Below, one piece after another: positions 39,704 to 48,937 of a DNA stretch of 64,000 nucleotides; the first letter of the stretch is position 1, and the number at the start of each line of letters is the position of its first letter. The DNA is from Pseudomonas fragi (GTDB taxonomy: Bacteria > Pseudomonadota > Gammaproteobacteria > Pseudomonadales > Pseudomonadaceae): the NCBI RefSeq assembly GCF_900105835.1, contig NZ_LT629783.1, forward strand, positions 4,238,501 through 4,302,500, in the 5' to 3' direction. The notes beneath the pieces were generated by a model. The model was not told where the DNA came from. It did not search any database and saw only the letters and a list, made by a program, of their open reading frames with translations. Position numbers and translations under genes: made by a program.

Positions 39704-40993
39704 GTGAGCAAGTCTTTGCAAGCCATTCGTGGCATGAACGACATCCTGCCGGAGCAGACGCCTCTGTGGCGTTACTTCGAGAGCAAGGTTTCGCGTTTGC
39801 TGGATAACTACGGTTACAAGCAAATCCGTATGCCTATCGTCGAATTCACCGAGTTGTTCAAGCGCTCGATCGGTGAAGTGACCGATATCGTCGAAAAAGA
39901 GATGTACACCTTCGAAGACCGCAACGGCGATTCGCTGACGCTGCGTCCTGAAGGTACCGCTGCGTGCGTGCGTGCGGTGCTTGAGCACGGCATCACCGGC
40001 GGTGGCCAGGTGCAAAAACTCTGGTACATCGGCCCGATGTTCCGCCACGAGCGCCCGCAAAAAGGCCGTTATCGCCAGTTTCACCAGATCGGTGTCGAGG
40101 TGTTCAACCTTGATGGTCCGGACATCGATGCCGAACTGATCGTGCTGACCTGGCGCCTGTGGGGCGAGCTGGGCATCCGCGATGCGGTCAAGCTCGAACT
40201 CAACAGCCTGGGCACCAGCGAAGCCCGTGCGCGCTATCGTGCCGCCCTGGTCGAGTATTTGTCCTCGCGTCTGAGCGAGCTTGACGAAGACAGCCAGCGC
40301 CGTCTCAAATCCAACCCGCTGCGTGTACTCGACACCAAGAATGCCGATACCCAGGCTGTTCTCGTCGATGCGCCGAAGCTGGTGGACTACCTGGACGAAG
40401 AATCCCGCGTGCATTTCGAGGGCCTCAAGGCGCGCCTCGATGCCGCCGGCATCCCGTACACGATCAACCCGAAACTGGTTCGTGGCCTGGATTACTACAG
40501 CAAGACCGTATTTGAATGGGTGACCGATAAACTGGGCGCCCAGGGCACTGTGTGCGCGGGCGGCCGTTATGACGGCCTGGTCGAGCAGATGGGTGGCAAG
40601 CCTACGGCCGGTGTCGGTTTTGCAATGGGCATCGAGCGTCTGATCCTGCTGCTTGAAACCCTTGAGCAGATCCCGGAAGAAATCGCACGTCAGGTCGATG
40701 TTTACCTGTGTGCTTTCGGTGAGGCTGCCGAACTGGCAGCGCTGGCGTTGAGCGAACGTGTTCGTGACCAGCTGCCGAACCTGCGCCTGCAGATCAATGC
40801 CGGTGCGGGCAGCTTTAAAAGCCAGTTCAAAAAGGCTGACAAGAGCGGCGCACTGTATGCGCTGATCCTGGGTGACGACGAATTGGCCCAGCAAGTGGTA
40901 GGTGTAAAACCCCTGCGTGGCCAGGGCGAACAACAAACGATTGCCTGGGATGCTCTAGCCGAGCACTTGGCCACCTGCATCGTGCAGGGTTGA
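39704..40993 (+). CDS. hisS: Histidyl-tRNA synthetase
   Basis: The 429-residue class II HisRS charges tRNA-His. Motif 2 region ([20 protein letters not shown]), histidine-A motifs [15 protein letters not shown] and [14 protein letters not shown], and a C-terminal anticodon-binding domain from about 330. The start is GTG 39704 after AAAGGA. Part of ispG-hisS-yfgM-bamB-der. Confidence 0.97.
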   Translation: MSKSLQAIRGMNDILPEQTPLWRYFESKVSRLLDNYGYKQIRMPIVEFTELFKRSIGEVTDIVEKEMYTFEDRNGDSLTLRPEGTAACVRAVLEHGITGGGQVQKLWYIGPMFRHERPQKGRYRQFHQIGVEVFNLDGPDIDAELIVLTWRLWGELGIRDAVKLELNSLGTSEARARYRAALVEYLSSRLSELDEDSQRRLKSNPLRVLDTKNADTQAVLVDAPKLVDYLDEESRVHFEGLKARLDAAGIPYTINPKLVRGLDYYSKTVFEWVTDKLGAQGTVCAGGRYDGLVEQMGGKPTAGVGFAMGIERLILLLETLEQIPEEIARQVDVYLCAFGEAAELAALALSERVRDQLPNLRLQINAGAGSFKSQFKKADKSGALYALILGDDELAQQVVGVKPLRGQGEQQTIAWDALAEHLATCIVQG

Positions 40994-41033
40994 AGCTGCA
41001 AAACAGCCGATTTAGCGAATAAGGAGTGTTGGG

Positions 41034-41675
41034 GTGTCGAGTAACGAAGATGATCAGCTGGGCGAGTTGAAAGACTGGTGGCAGCGCAACGGCAAACCCC
41101 TGCTGACTGGCGGCTTGCTTGCGCTGGTTGTGGTGTCCGGCTGGCAGCTCTGGCACAAATATCAGACGAATCAGTCGCAAGGTGCGTCGGTTCTCTACCA
41201 ACAACTGCTGGAAACCACGCTCACCCCTGACGGCAAGCCTGATGTGGCCCGTGTGGCGGATCTGGCCAACAAGCTGAAAAGCGAATACGCAGGCACTGCC
41301 TACTCGCAATTTGGCGGCCTGTTCGTGGCCAAGGTGGCGGTGGACAACGGCAAGCTCGATGACGCAGCTGTCGAGTTGAAAGCCATTGTCGACAAGCCGG
41401 CCAATGCCACCCTGGGCGAAGTGGCGCGTCAGCGTCTGGCTCAGGTGCTGGCGGCACAGGGCAAGGTTGACGATGCCCTGAAGCTGCTGGAAGGTGATTC
41501 GGACAAGGCATTCCAGGCCAGCCGTGAAGAACTCAAGGGTGACCTGCTGGTGCAGCAGGGCCGTACTGACGACGCTCGTGCAGCCTACGAAAAGGCCAAG
41601 GCCGGATTGTCGGATGAAGCAGCAGTAGGCGGCTTGCAAATCAAGCTCGATGACCTGGCCAAAGGGGATGCGTGA
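41034..41675 (+). CDS. yfgM: YfgM-like ancillary SecYEG translocon subunit
   Basis: A 213-residue membrane-tethered protein: short cytoplasmic N-terminus (EDDQLGELKDWWQRNGKPLL), one span at about 24-42, then TPR-like helices in the periplasm (for example LAQVLAAQGKVDDALKLLEG). In E. coli YfgM works with PpiD at SecYEG and affects the Rcs response. Start is GTG 41034 with AAGGAG upstream. Sits between hisS and bamB, the usual place. Confidence 0.92.
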   Translation: MSSNEDDQLGELKDWWQRNGKPLLTGGLLALVVVSGWQLWHKYQTNQSQGASVLYQQLLETTLTPDGKPDVARVADLANKLKSEYAGTAYSQFGGLFVAKVAVDNGKLDDAAVELKAIVDKPANATLGEVARQRLAQVLAAQGKVDDALKLLEGDSDKAFQASREELKGDLLVQQGRTDDARAAYEKAKAGLSDEAAVGGLQIKLDDLAKGDA

Positions 41676-41676
41676 C

Positions 41677-42819
41677 GTGATGCGATGGAAACATGCGGCA
41701 TTGCTGGCTCTGGTCGTTTTGGCCGCGGGTTGCAGCAGCAACAGCAAAAAAGAACTGCCACCGGCTGAGCTGACCGACTTCAAAGAAGAAGTCGTGCTGC
41801 AGAAGCAGTGGAGCCGCTCGATCGGTGACGGTCAGGGCAAAACCTACAACATGCTGGTGCCAGCGGTTGAAGGTAATAACATCTACGCCGCTGACGTAAC
41901 GGGTGTAGTGATGTCTCTGGACCGCATGAACGGCGACGTTGAGTGGAAAAAAGACCTCGATCTGCCGGTATCCGGTGCAGTTGGCCTGGGCTATGGCCTG
42001 GTCATGCTCGGCACCTTGCAAGGTGACGTGATTGCCCTGGACTCCAGCACCGGCGAAGAAAAATGGCGCGCTCGCGTCAACAGCGAAGTGCTTGCACCTC
42101 CTGCGACCAACGGTGATGTGGTGGTGGTACAGACCCAGGACGATCGCCTGATCGGCCTGGATGCTGACACCGGCAATCAGCGCTGGACGTATGACAGCAC
42201 GCCGGGCGTGCTGACCCTGCGTGGTACAGGGGCGCCACTGGTGACCAATCACCTGGCCATCGGCGGTTTGTCGACTGGTAAAGTGGTCGCCCTGGATACA
42301 CGCAACGGCGTACCTGTGTGGGAGCAACGTGTTGCCATCCCGCAGGGTCGCTCCGAGCTTGAACGCATTGTCGATATCGACGGTGGCCTGCTGTTGTCTG
42401 GCGGTACACTGTACGTTGCCAGCTACCAGGGCCGCATGGCGGCACTGGAAATGGAATCGGGTCGTGTGCTCTGGCAACGCGATGCATCCAGCTATGCCGG
42501 TGTCGCCCAAGGTTTTGGCAGCGTCTACGTCAGCCTGGCATCGGGCACTGTAGAAGGCGTTGACGAGCGTTCGACCACCTCGCTGTGGAGCAATGATGCT
42601 CTGGCTCGCCGCCAACTGTCGGCACCGGAAGTCTTCTCCAGCTACGTGGCGGTCGGTGACATGGAAGGCTATCTGCACCTGCTGAGCCAGGTCGATGGTC
42701 GTTTCGTGGGCCGTACCCGCGTTGACAGTGATGGCCTTCGGGCACGTCCGCTGGTGGTCGGTGACATGATTTACGTGTTTGGTAACAGCGGCAAACTGGA
42801 AGCCCTGACCATTCGCTAA
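41677..42819 (+). CDS. bamB: Outer-membrane assembly lipoprotein BamB
   Basis: A 380-residue lipoprotein of the BAM complex that helps fold outer-membrane proteins. Lipobox LAAGC near residue 20, then an eight-bladed PQQ-type propeller (VMSLDRMNGDVEWKKDLDLP, VIALDSSTGEEKWRARVNSE). GTG 41677 is 9 bases after AGGGG and is my choice; ATG 41680 is the alternative. Two bases separate it from yfgM. Confidence 0.95.
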   Translation: MMRWKHAALLALVVLAAGCSSNSKKELPPAELTDFKEEVVLQKQWSRSIGDGQGKTYNMLVPAVEGNNIYAADVTGVVMSLDRMNGDVEWKKDLDLPVSGAVGLGYGLVMLGTLQGDVIALDSSTGEEKWRARVNSEVLAPPATNGDVVVVQTQDDRLIGLDADTGNQRWTYDSTPGVLTLRGTGAPLVTNHLAIGGLSTGKVVALDTRNGVPVWEQRVAIPQGRSELERIVDIDGGLLLSGGTLYVASYQGRMAALEMESGRVLWQRDASSYAGVAQGFGSVYVSLASGTVEGVDERSTTSLWSNDALARRQLSAPEVFSSYVAVGDMEGYLHLLSQVDGRFVGRTRVDSDGLRARPLVVGDMIYVFGNSGKLEALTIR

Positions 42820-42902
42820 GGCGTCTATGCTTGAGGCTTCAGGGCCTCGGGCAGCCTTGCTCTGGCAAGGTTTGCGGCACATTTGTGCTGTTCCGAACTC
42901 TG

Positions 42903-42930
42903 GCCGCTGCCTTGCAGCGGCTTTTGTATT
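42903..42930 (+). terminator. Hairpin between bamB and der
   Basis: GCCGCTG (42903-42909), 5-base loop, CAGCGGC (42915-42921), then TTTTGTATTTT. Fits a terminator or partial terminator that separates der from the upstream genes. Confidence 0.65.
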
Positions 42931-42957
42931 TTCTGAAATAACGAAGTGGAGAGCCGC

Positions 42958-44427
42958 ATGGTTCCCGTAATCGCCCTGGTGGGCCGACCAAACGTCGGCA
43001 AGTCCACCTTGTTCAACCGCCTGACCAGGACTCGTGACGCCATCGTTGGCGACTTGTCCGGTCTGACCCGTGATCGCCAATACGGTGAGGCCAAGTGGCA
43101 AGGGCGTTCCTACATTCTGGTCGACACCGGTGGTATCTCCGGTGACGAGCACGGTATGGACGAAAAGATGGCCGAGCAGTCGCTGCTGGCCATCGAAGAA
43201 GCTGACGTCGTTCTGTTCCTGGTAGATGCAAAGGCAGGCTTCACTGCCGCTGACCAGATGATCGGCGAGCACCTTCGCAAACGTAACAAGCGTTCTTACG
43301 TGGTGGCCAACAAGGTCGACAATATCGACCCGGACATGGCTCGCGCCGAGTTCGCCCCTCTGGGCATGGGCGACGCGATCCCGATCGCCGGTGCCCACGG
43401 CCGTGGTATCACGCAGATGCTGGAAATTGCCCTGAGCAACTTCCCGCGTGACGAAGAAGAGCCGGAAGACGGTGAAGAAGAAGTCGTTCTCGAAGGTGAG
43501 GAAGCCAAGCGCATTCCTGGCCCTAGCGAAAAAGACGGCATCAAGATCGCCATTATCGGTCGTCCGAACGTCGGCAAATCGACACTGGTCAACCGCATGC
43601 TCGGTGAAGACCGGGTTATCGTGTATGACCAGCCCGGCACTACTCGCGACAGTATCTACATCCCGTTCGAGCGTAACGACGAGAAGTACACGCTGATCGA
43701 CACCGCTGGTGTGCGCAAGCGCGGCAAGATCCACGAAGAAGTTGAAAAATTCTCCGTGGTCAAAACCCTGCAAGCGATCAAAGACGCCAACGTGGTGATC
43801 TTTGTGATGGACGCGCGTGAAGGCGTGGTTGACCACGACCTTAACCTGTTGGGCTTTGCCCTTGAGGCCGGTCGGGCTCTGGTTATCGCGATCAACAAGT
43901 GGGACGGCATGACCCCGAGCGAGCGCGAGTTCGTCAAGGTCGAGCTGACCCGTCGCCTGTTCTTCGTCGACTTCGCCGATATCCACTTTATCTCGGCGCT
44001 GCACGGCACTGGCGTGGGCAACCTGTACCAGTCGGTGCAGAACTCCTTCAAGTCGGCGGTCACCCGCTGGCCGACCAACCGTCTGACCCAGATTCTGGAA
44101 GACGCGGTCAGCGAGCACGCGCCACCGATGGTTAACAGCCGCCGGATCAAACTGCGTTATGCCCACTTGGGTGGTGCCAACCCGCCGATTATCGTGATCC
44201 ACGGTAACCAGGTTGAGAAGGTTCCGAAGTCTTACGTCCGTTATCTCGAAAACACCTACCGTCGTGTCTTGAAGCTGGTCGGTACGCCGATTCGCATCGA
44301 GTTCAAAGGTGGCGAGAACCCGTACGAAGGCAACAAGAACTCGCTGACCGACCGTCAGGTCAACAAGAAACGCCGCATGATGTCGCACCACAAGAAAGCC
44401 GAGAAAAATCGCAAAGACAAGCGCTAA
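42958..44427 (+). CDS. der: GTPase Der (EngA)
   Basis: The 489-residue double GTPase for 50S ribosome assembly. Two G domains, each with GRPNVGKST (8-16 and about 201-209), an acidic linker between them ([20 protein letters not shown]), NKVD and NKWD motifs, and a C-terminal KH-like domain ending in a basic tail ([20 protein letters not shown]). I start at ATG 42958; an in-frame GTG at 42946 is less likely. Confidence 0.96.
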   Translation: MVPVIALVGRPNVGKSTLFNRLTRTRDAIVGDLSGLTRDRQYGEAKWQGRSYILVDTGGISGDEHGMDEKMAEQSLLAIEEADVVLFLVDAKAGFTAADQMIGEHLRKRNKRSYVVANKVDNIDPDMARAEFAPLGMGDAIPIAGAHGRGITQMLEIALSNFPRDEEEPEDGEEEVVLEGEEAKRIPGPSEKDGIKIAIIGRPNVGKSTLVNRMLGEDRVIVYDQPGTTRDSIYIPFERNDEKYTLIDTAGVRKRGKIHEEVEKFSVVKTLQAIKDANVVIFVMDAREGVVDHDLNLLGFALEAGRALVIAINKWDGMTPSEREFVKVELTRRLFFVDFADIHFISALHGTGVGNLYQSVQNSFKSAVTRWPTNRLTQILEDAVSEHAPPMVNSRRIKLRYAHLGGANPPIIVIHGNQVEKVPKSYVRYLENTYRRVLKLVGTPIRIEFKGGENPYEGNKNSLTDRQVNKKRRMMSHHKKAEKNRKDKR

Positions 44428-44452
44428 CCGCGCAGGCTCAAAGCGTAATGAG

Positions 44453-44476
44453 AAAGGGTCCGAAAGGACCCTTTTT
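44453..44476 (+). terminator. Rho-independent terminator after der
   Basis: AAAGGGTCC, 4-base loop, GGACCCTTT with a further TT. Nine-bp perfect stem. Confidence 0.9.
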
Positions 44477-44550
44477 CGTGTCCGGCGTTTGGGCTATCCT
44501 CGGTGGGTCCTGTGCCGCAGTCAGTGCCGGGAACTCAACAGGGAACGGCC

Positions 44551-45699
44551 ATGATCACCAGCAAGTTGCCGAACGTCGGCACCACCATCTTCACGCGCAT
44601 GTCGCAGCTCGCGGCAGAAACCGGCGCAATCAACCTGTCTCAGGGGTTCCCTGACTTCGATGGCCCGCAGGCGTTGCGTGATGCAGTTGGCCAGCACATT
44701 GCCAGTGGCCATAACCAATATTCCCCAATGACCGGCCTGCCTGCATTGCGTACCCAAGTGGCGGCCAAGATCGCCCGCAGTTATGGCGTGCAGGTCGATG
44801 CCGATACTGAAGTGACCATCACCCCGGGTGCGACCCAGGCCATTTTCTGTGCGATCCAGGCCGTGATTCATGCAGGCGATGAAGTTATCGTGTTCGACCC
44901 GTGCTACGACAGCTACGAGCCTTCGGTCGAGTTGGCGGGCGGTCGTTGCGTGCATGTGCAGCTGGGGCTGGATGACTTTTCGATCGACTGGCAAAAACTT
45001 GAAGATGCGCTGAGTCCGCGTACGCGCATGATTATCCTCAACAGCCCGCACAACCCCAGCGGTGCGTTGATCAGCCGTGCCGAGCTGGACCAGTTGGCCC
45101 GCCTGATTGCAGATCGTGATATCTACCTCATCAGCGATGAGGTGTACGAACACCTGGTGTTCGATGGCGTGCCCCATGTCAGTGTTTTGTCCCATCCCGA
45201 ACTGTACGATCGTGCCTTCGTTGTCAGCTCATTCGGCAAGACCTATCACGTTACGGGCTGGAAAACCGGTTATGTGGTGGCACCGCCGGCGCTGACTGCC
45301 GAATTGCGCAAGGTTCACCAGTACGTCAGTTTTTGCGGGGTGACGCCTCTGCAATATGCGCTGGCTGACTTTATGAGTGCCCACCCGGAGCATGTTGAAG
45401 AGTTGCCCGGGTTTTACCAGGCCAAGCGGGACCTGTTTTGTGATTTGCTGAGCCCATCGCGTTTTACCTTCAAACCGGTGGCAGGGACGTATTTCCAGCT
45501 GGTGGATTACTCCCGTATTCGTCCGGACCTGAATGATGTCGACATGGCTGTGTGGCTGACCCGCGAGCACGGCGTGGCGACCATTCCGGTATCGGTGTTC
45601 TACCAGACCCCGCCCGCAGGGCAGCGGCTGGTTCGCCTGTGTTTTGCCAAACGCGAGGAGACGCTGCGTGAAGCAGCAGAAAAACTATGCGTGATCTAA
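44551..45699 (+). CDS. Methionine/glutamine aminotransferase (YbdL/MtnE type)
   Basis: A 382-residue fold-type I aminotransferase, with PLP lysine K230 (SSFGKTYHVTGWKTG), NSPHNPSG at 164-171 and D196 in ISDEVYEH. It resembles YbdL, which prefers methionine and turns 4-methylthio-2-oxobutanoate back into methionine. The gene overlaps an omega-amidase by 13 bases; that pairing supports glutamine as amino donor, because the amidase clears the product 2-oxoglutaramate. ATG 44551 chosen over the upstream GTG 44503. Confidence 0.85.
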   Translation: MITSKLPNVGTTIFTRMSQLAAETGAINLSQGFPDFDGPQALRDAVGQHIASGHNQYSPMTGLPALRTQVAAKIARSYGVQVDADTEVTITPGATQAIFCAIQAVIHAGDEVIVFDPCYDSYEPSVELAGGRCVHVQLGLDDFSIDWQKLEDALSPRTRMIILNSPHNPSGALISRAELDQLARLIADRDIYLISDEVYEHLVFDGVPHVSVLSHPELYDRAFVVSSFGKTYHVTGWKTGYVVAPPALTAELRKVHQYVSFCGVTPLQYALADFMSAHPEHVEELPGFYQAKRDLFCDLLSPSRFTFKPVAGTYFQLVDYSRIRPDLNDVDMAVWLTREHGVATIPVSVFYQTPPAGQRLVRLCFAKREETLREAAEKLCVI

Positions 45700-46478
45700 A
45701 GGGATTACCCGATTTAACTGTGGCGCTGGTGCAAACCACGCTGGCCTGGCATGACCGTCAGGCCAACTTCGATCATTTTGACGAACTGCTGGAGCAGGCT
45801 CGCGGCGCCGACCTGGTGGTGTTGCCGGAAATGTTCACCACCGGCTTCAGTATGGAATCCAGCACCCTGGCTGAGCCCGAGAGTGGCCCGACGACCGACT
45901 GGCTGCGCAAACAGGCAAAAAGGCTGAATGCCGTGGTGACGGGCAGCGTGATTGTCCTCGCGGCGGATGGCAGCCACCGCAACCGCCTGTTGTGGGCGCG
46001 GCCAGATGGCGAAGTGCTGCACTACGACAAACGCCATCTGTTCCGCATGGCTGGCGAGCATGAGCATTTCACCCCGGGTGAGCGTCAGGTGCAGTTTGAG
46101 GTCAAGGGCTGGCGTGTTCGGCCATTGATTTGCTACGACCTGCGTTTCCCGGTGTGGAGCTGCGACCCCCATGACACTGATCTTTTGCTGTACACCGCCA
46201 ACTGGCCAGGTGCGCGACGGCTGCACTGGAACCGTTTGCTGCCTGCGCGGGCCATCGAAAATCTGTGTTATGTCGCTGCGGTAAACCGGGTGGGCACGGA
46301 CGGTAAGGGTCTGGTGTATACCGGAGACAGTCATATCCTCGATTTTCAGGGCGAGTCGCTGCTTAGCGCAGGGGAGGCGGATGGCGTGTTTACCATGAGC
46401 CTGAACGCGGCCGACCTTGGCGCTTACCGTGAGCGGTTCCCGGCTAACCTGGATGCGGATGATTTTGAGCTGCGCTGA
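45687..46478 (+). CDS. Omega-amidase, YafV/Nit2 type (nitrilase superfamily)
   Basis: A 263-residue carbon-nitrogen hydrolase with the catalytic triad E48 (VLPEMFTTGF), K115 (YDKRHLFRMAG) and C149 (LICYDLRFPVW). Very probably splits 2-oxoglutaramate to 2-oxoglutarate and ammonia, making the upstream glutamine-dependent transamination irreversible. It starts inside the end of the aminotransferase gene, so the two are coupled. Confidence 0.88.
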   Translation: MRDLKGLPDLTVALVQTTLAWHDRQANFDHFDELLEQARGADLVVLPEMFTTGFSMESSTLAEPESGPTTDWLRKQAKRLNAVVTGSVIVLAADGSHRNRLLWARPDGEVLHYDKRHLFRMAGEHEHFTPGERQVQFEVKGWRVRPLICYDLRFPVWSCDPHDTDLLLYTANWPGARRLHWNRLLPARAIENLCYVAAVNRVGTDGKGLVYTGDSHILDFQGESLLSAGEADGVFTMSLNAADLGAYRERFPANLDADDFELR

Positions 46479-46511
46479 TTTGTGGAAGCACTTATCAACG
46501 ACGTAAAACCT

Positions 46512-46597
46512 GTGGGAGCGTGGCTTGCCCGCGATGGCATCACCGCGGTCTGCCTGCCAAATCGCGCCGCCTGAATCGCGAGCAAGCCCGCTCCCAC
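46512..46597. repeat. REP pair downstream of the omega-amidase gene
   Basis: Left copy GTGGGAGCGTGGCTTGCCCG (46512; diverged) and full right core ending 46597, between convergent genes. Confidence 0.88.
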
Positions 46598-46625
46598 AGG
46601 GGCTAGTGATTCCCGGTCAGGCAAT

Positions 46626-46660
46626 AAAAAGCCCCCAAGGCTCTCACCTTGGGGGCTTTT
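46626..46660. terminator. Bidirectional terminator between omega-amidase and leuA
   Basis: A-run, AAGCCCCCAAGG, loop, CCTTGGGGGCTT, T-run. Ends both convergent transcripts. Confidence 0.92.
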
Positions 46661-46678
46661 GTGTTTCTGGCTGTGCGC

Positions 46679-48358
46679 TTACGCTGCTTTCGCCTCGGCT
46701 TCGCTCAGTGAGCGGTTCAGGGCGCTGAACAGGGCCTTGAAGCTTGCCGTAGTGATGTTTTCATCGATGCCCACGCCGTGTACGGCACGGCCGCCATTGA
46801 CCCGCAGCTCGATGTAGGCAGCGGCCTTGGCGTTGGTGCCCGCGCCAATCGCGTGCTCGTTGTAGTCCATTATTTCGGCATTGACCGGCAGACCGGCCAC
46901 CAGCGCTTCCAGTGCGCCATTGCCTTTGCCGCTCCAGCGCAGGTTGGTCTCGCCATCACCCTTGGCCGATACTTCCACCTCGACTGCACTGTGGCCGTTT
47001 TCTTCCTGCAAGCGATGGCTGACCAGCGCGTACGGGGTATTGGCCTGCAAGTATTCGGTGCGCAGCAAACTGTGAATCTGCTGGGCAGTCATTTCCAGGC
47101 CCAGGCGGTCGGTTTCGCGCTGTACCACCTGGCTGAATTCGATCTGCATGCGACGCGGCAGGCTGATGCCGTATTCCTGCTCCAGCAGGTAGGCAATCCC
47201 GCCTTTGCCGGACTGGCTGTTAACCCGGATCACGGCCTCGTAGCTGCGACCGATATCCGCCGGGTCGATCGGCAAGTACGGCACTTCCCACAGGGCGTCC
47301 GGTTTTTGCTGGGCGAAGCCTTTGCGGATGGCGTCCTGGTGCGAGCCGGAGAACGCGGTGTGCACCAGGTCGCCCACATACGGGTGACGCGGGTGAACCG
47401 GGATCTGGTTGCACTCTTCGACAACCTTGCGCACGCCATCGATATCCGAGAAGTCCAGCTGCGGGTCCAGGCCCTGGGTGTACATGTTCAGGGCCACTGT
47501 CACCAGGTCGACGTTGCCGGTACGCTCGCCGTTGCCGAACAGGCAACCTTCGACACGGTCGGCGCCGGCCATCAGGCCCAGCTCGGTAGCGGCCACGCCG
47601 GTGCCGCGGTCGTTGTGGGTGTGCAGGCTAATCAGCACGCTGTCACGGCGGTTGATATTGCGCCCGAACCACTCGATCTGGTCGGCATAGATGTTCGGTG
47701 TTGCGCACTCAACCGTGGCCGGCAGGTTGAGGATCATCTTGTGCTCAGGGGTCGGGTTCCACACCTCGATCACCGCGTCACACACTTCTTTGGCGAACTC
47801 CAGCTCGGTGGCGCTGAAGGTCTCTGGCGAGTACTCGAACGTCCACTGGGTTTCCGGCTGCTGGGCGGCGTATTTGACGAACAGCTTGGCCGCGCTGACC
47901 GCGATTTCCTTGATGCCGTCCTTGTCCTGGTTGAACACGATGCGGCGGAACGCAGGGCAGGTGGCGTTGTACAGGTGAACGATGGCTTTTTTCGCCCCGC
48001 GCAGCGACTCGAAGGTGCGCGCGATCAAGTCTTCACGGCCCTGGGTGAGCACCTGGATGGTGGTGTCGTCCGGGATATGGCCATCTTCGATCAAGGTGCG
48101 CACAAAGTCGAAGTCGGTTTGCGATGCCGCCGGGAACGATGCCTCGATTTCTTTAACGCCCACGCTGACCAGGGTCTTCCAGAAACGTAGCTTCTTCACC
48201 GCATCCATCGGCTCGATCAGCGACTGGTTGCCGTCGCGCAGGTCGGAGCTGCACCAGATCGGCGCGCTGGTGATGGTTTTCGACGGCCAGGTACGGTCGG
48301 GCAAATCAATGACCGGGAAGGCGCGGTATTTGGAAGACGGGTCTTTGAGCATGGTCAT
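46679..48358 (-). CDS. leuA: 2-isopropylmalate synthase
   Basis: The 559-residue LeuA condenses acetyl-CoA with 2-ketoisovalerate, the first committed step to leucine. Catalytic TIM barrel with [11 protein letters not shown] (metal and catalytic residues), [20 protein letters not shown] and [13 protein letters not shown]-terminal regulatory domain (about 425-555) that binds leucine for feedback inhibition. This is the longer LeuA form found in pseudomonads and yeast. ATG 48358 has AAGGA about 10 bases upstream. A 25-codon leader ORF and two alternative hairpins lie upstream, suggesting attenuation by leucine supply. Confidence 0.96.
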   Translation of the reverse strand: MTMLKDPSSKYRAFPVIDLPDRTWPSKTITSAPIWCSSDLRDGNQSLIEPMDAVKKLRFWKTLVSVGVKEIEASFPAASQTDFDFVRTLIEDGHIPDDTTIQVLTQGREDLIARTFESLRGAKKAIVHLYNATCPAFRRIVFNQDKDGIKEIAVSAAKLFVKYAAQQPETQWTFEYSPETFSATELEFAKEVCDAVIEVWNPTPEHKMILNLPATVECATPNIYADQIEWFGRNINRRDSVLISLHTHNDRGTGVAATELGLMAGADRVEGCLFGNGERTGNVDLVTVALNMYTQGLDPQLDFSDIDGVRKVVEECNQIPVHPRHPYVGDLVHTAFSGSHQDAIRKGFAQQKPDALWEVPYLPIDPADIGRSYEAVIRVNSQSGKGGIAYLLEQEYGISLPRRMQIEFSQVVQRETDRLGLEMTAQQIHSLLRTEYLQANTPYALVSHRLQEENGHSAVEVEVSAKGDGETNLRWSGKGNGALEALVAGLPVNAEIMDYNEHAIGAGTNAKAAAYIELRVNGGRAVHGVGIDENITTASFKALFSALNRSLSEAEAKAA

Positions 48359-48406
48359 CAGGCAATCCTTAATATGCAGGCCGACGATTCAAACGCGGCC
48401 AGCCGG

Positions 48407-48449
48407 AAAAATACAAAGCAGAAGGCGAGGCACCGCAACTAGCTTTGCA
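48407..48449 (-). terminator. Candidate leuA attenuator terminator (3:4 hairpin)
   Basis: In the leuA transcript, TGCAAAGC (48449-48442) pairs with GCTTTGTA (48419-48412) over 8 positions (one G-U) and is followed by five T (48411-48407). The first arm is the end of a leader ORF and can instead pair with CTTTGC at 48471-48466. Confidence 0.6.
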
Positions 48450-48516
48450 GTCGTGCGCTGACGAGGCAAAGGCTGCGATGTTGGCGAAGCAGAAAGAGGG
48501 TATGTGATGTGTTCAT
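48439..48516 (-). CDS. Candidate leuA leader peptide, 25 codons
   Basis: Short frame starting ATG 48516, 3 bases after GAGG, and ending TAG 81 bases before leuA. The peptide begins MNTSHTLFLLRQHRSL and has 6 leucines in 25 residues; four of them use CTT or CTC, which are rare in this GC-rich genome where CTG dominates. Its codons 16-17 (CTTTGC) can pair with codons 23-25 (GCAAAG), and that pairing excludes the terminator hairpin at 48407-48449. This is what a leucine-sensing leader would look like. Not a recognised protein; inferred from position, codons and RNA structure. Confidence 0.5.
   Translation of the reverse strand: MNTSHTLFLLRQHRSLCLVSARLQS
48443..48471 (-). promoter_or_regulatory. 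Candidate leuA antiterminator hairpin (2:3)
   Basis: CTTTGC (48471-48466) with GCAAAG (48448-48443), reinforced by an inner GTC/GAC pair. It uses the same GCAAAG arm as the terminator, so only one of the two can form. Confidence 0.5.
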
Positions 48517-48757
48517 GACCTCAACCCTAACCATTGGTGAGAAGGATGGCAAGCCAACAAAAAAGATTGAGAGGACTGCTCGTATATGGCGCGTATTTGG
48601 GTTTTTATTGCGCCTTACGGTTAGCGACATAGCATTAATTGCGCAGCTAAACAGCTGGGCGTATGTCGGGTGCTGTTGGCTTGATGGCATTTATGCCTGG
48701 GCAGGTTCAATCAGCAAGAGCCCCTGGCAGCTCGACAGGGTTTTTCGCCGGTGAAGC

Positions 48758-48830
48758 TGTGAGCCGCTGCTGTCACAAACCGTGAAAACCTGTGAAAAGC
48801 CCTGTTTTAAAGTGCTTGGGCATGAGCACT
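48758..48830 (+). promoter_or_regulatory. Repeat-rich region upstream of the pilus operon
   Basis: Contains TGTGA/TCACA (48758-48777) as an inverted pair with 10-base spacing, a direct repeat GTGAAAACC/GTGAAAAGC about one helical turn apart (from 48782), and AGTGCT/AGCACT (48811-48816 and 48825-48830). Plausible target of the pilus regulator encoded at 55959; no sigma-70 box stands out. Confidence 0.35.
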
Positions 48831-48937
48831 GATGAGGGTTTTCACTTCACCATACAAACCGTCGTAATACTTGGCCCCGCTTCCACAGCAGCGAAACACG
48901 CTCTGTAGAGAACAGTTATCAGCAGCCGGGTATTACG

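Noticed and set aside
41641..44391. A 916-codon open frame on the minus strand
   Set aside because: It lies antisense to bamB and der, whose products are certain. Long antisense frames are common in high-GC DNA and this one has low-complexity, His/Arg/Val-rich translation.
48509..48754. An 81-codon plus-strand frame upstream of the pilus operon, and an 83-codon minus-strand version of the leuA leader
   Set aside because: The plus frame has no ribosome site and runs antisense to the leuA leader. The longer minus frame starts without a ribosome site, whereas the inner ATG 48516 has GAGG at the right distance.
48758..48777. CRP/Vfr-like TGTGA/TCACA pair
   Set aside because: The half-sites are 10 bases apart; CRP-type sites need 6. 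Kept only as part of a repeat-rich region.
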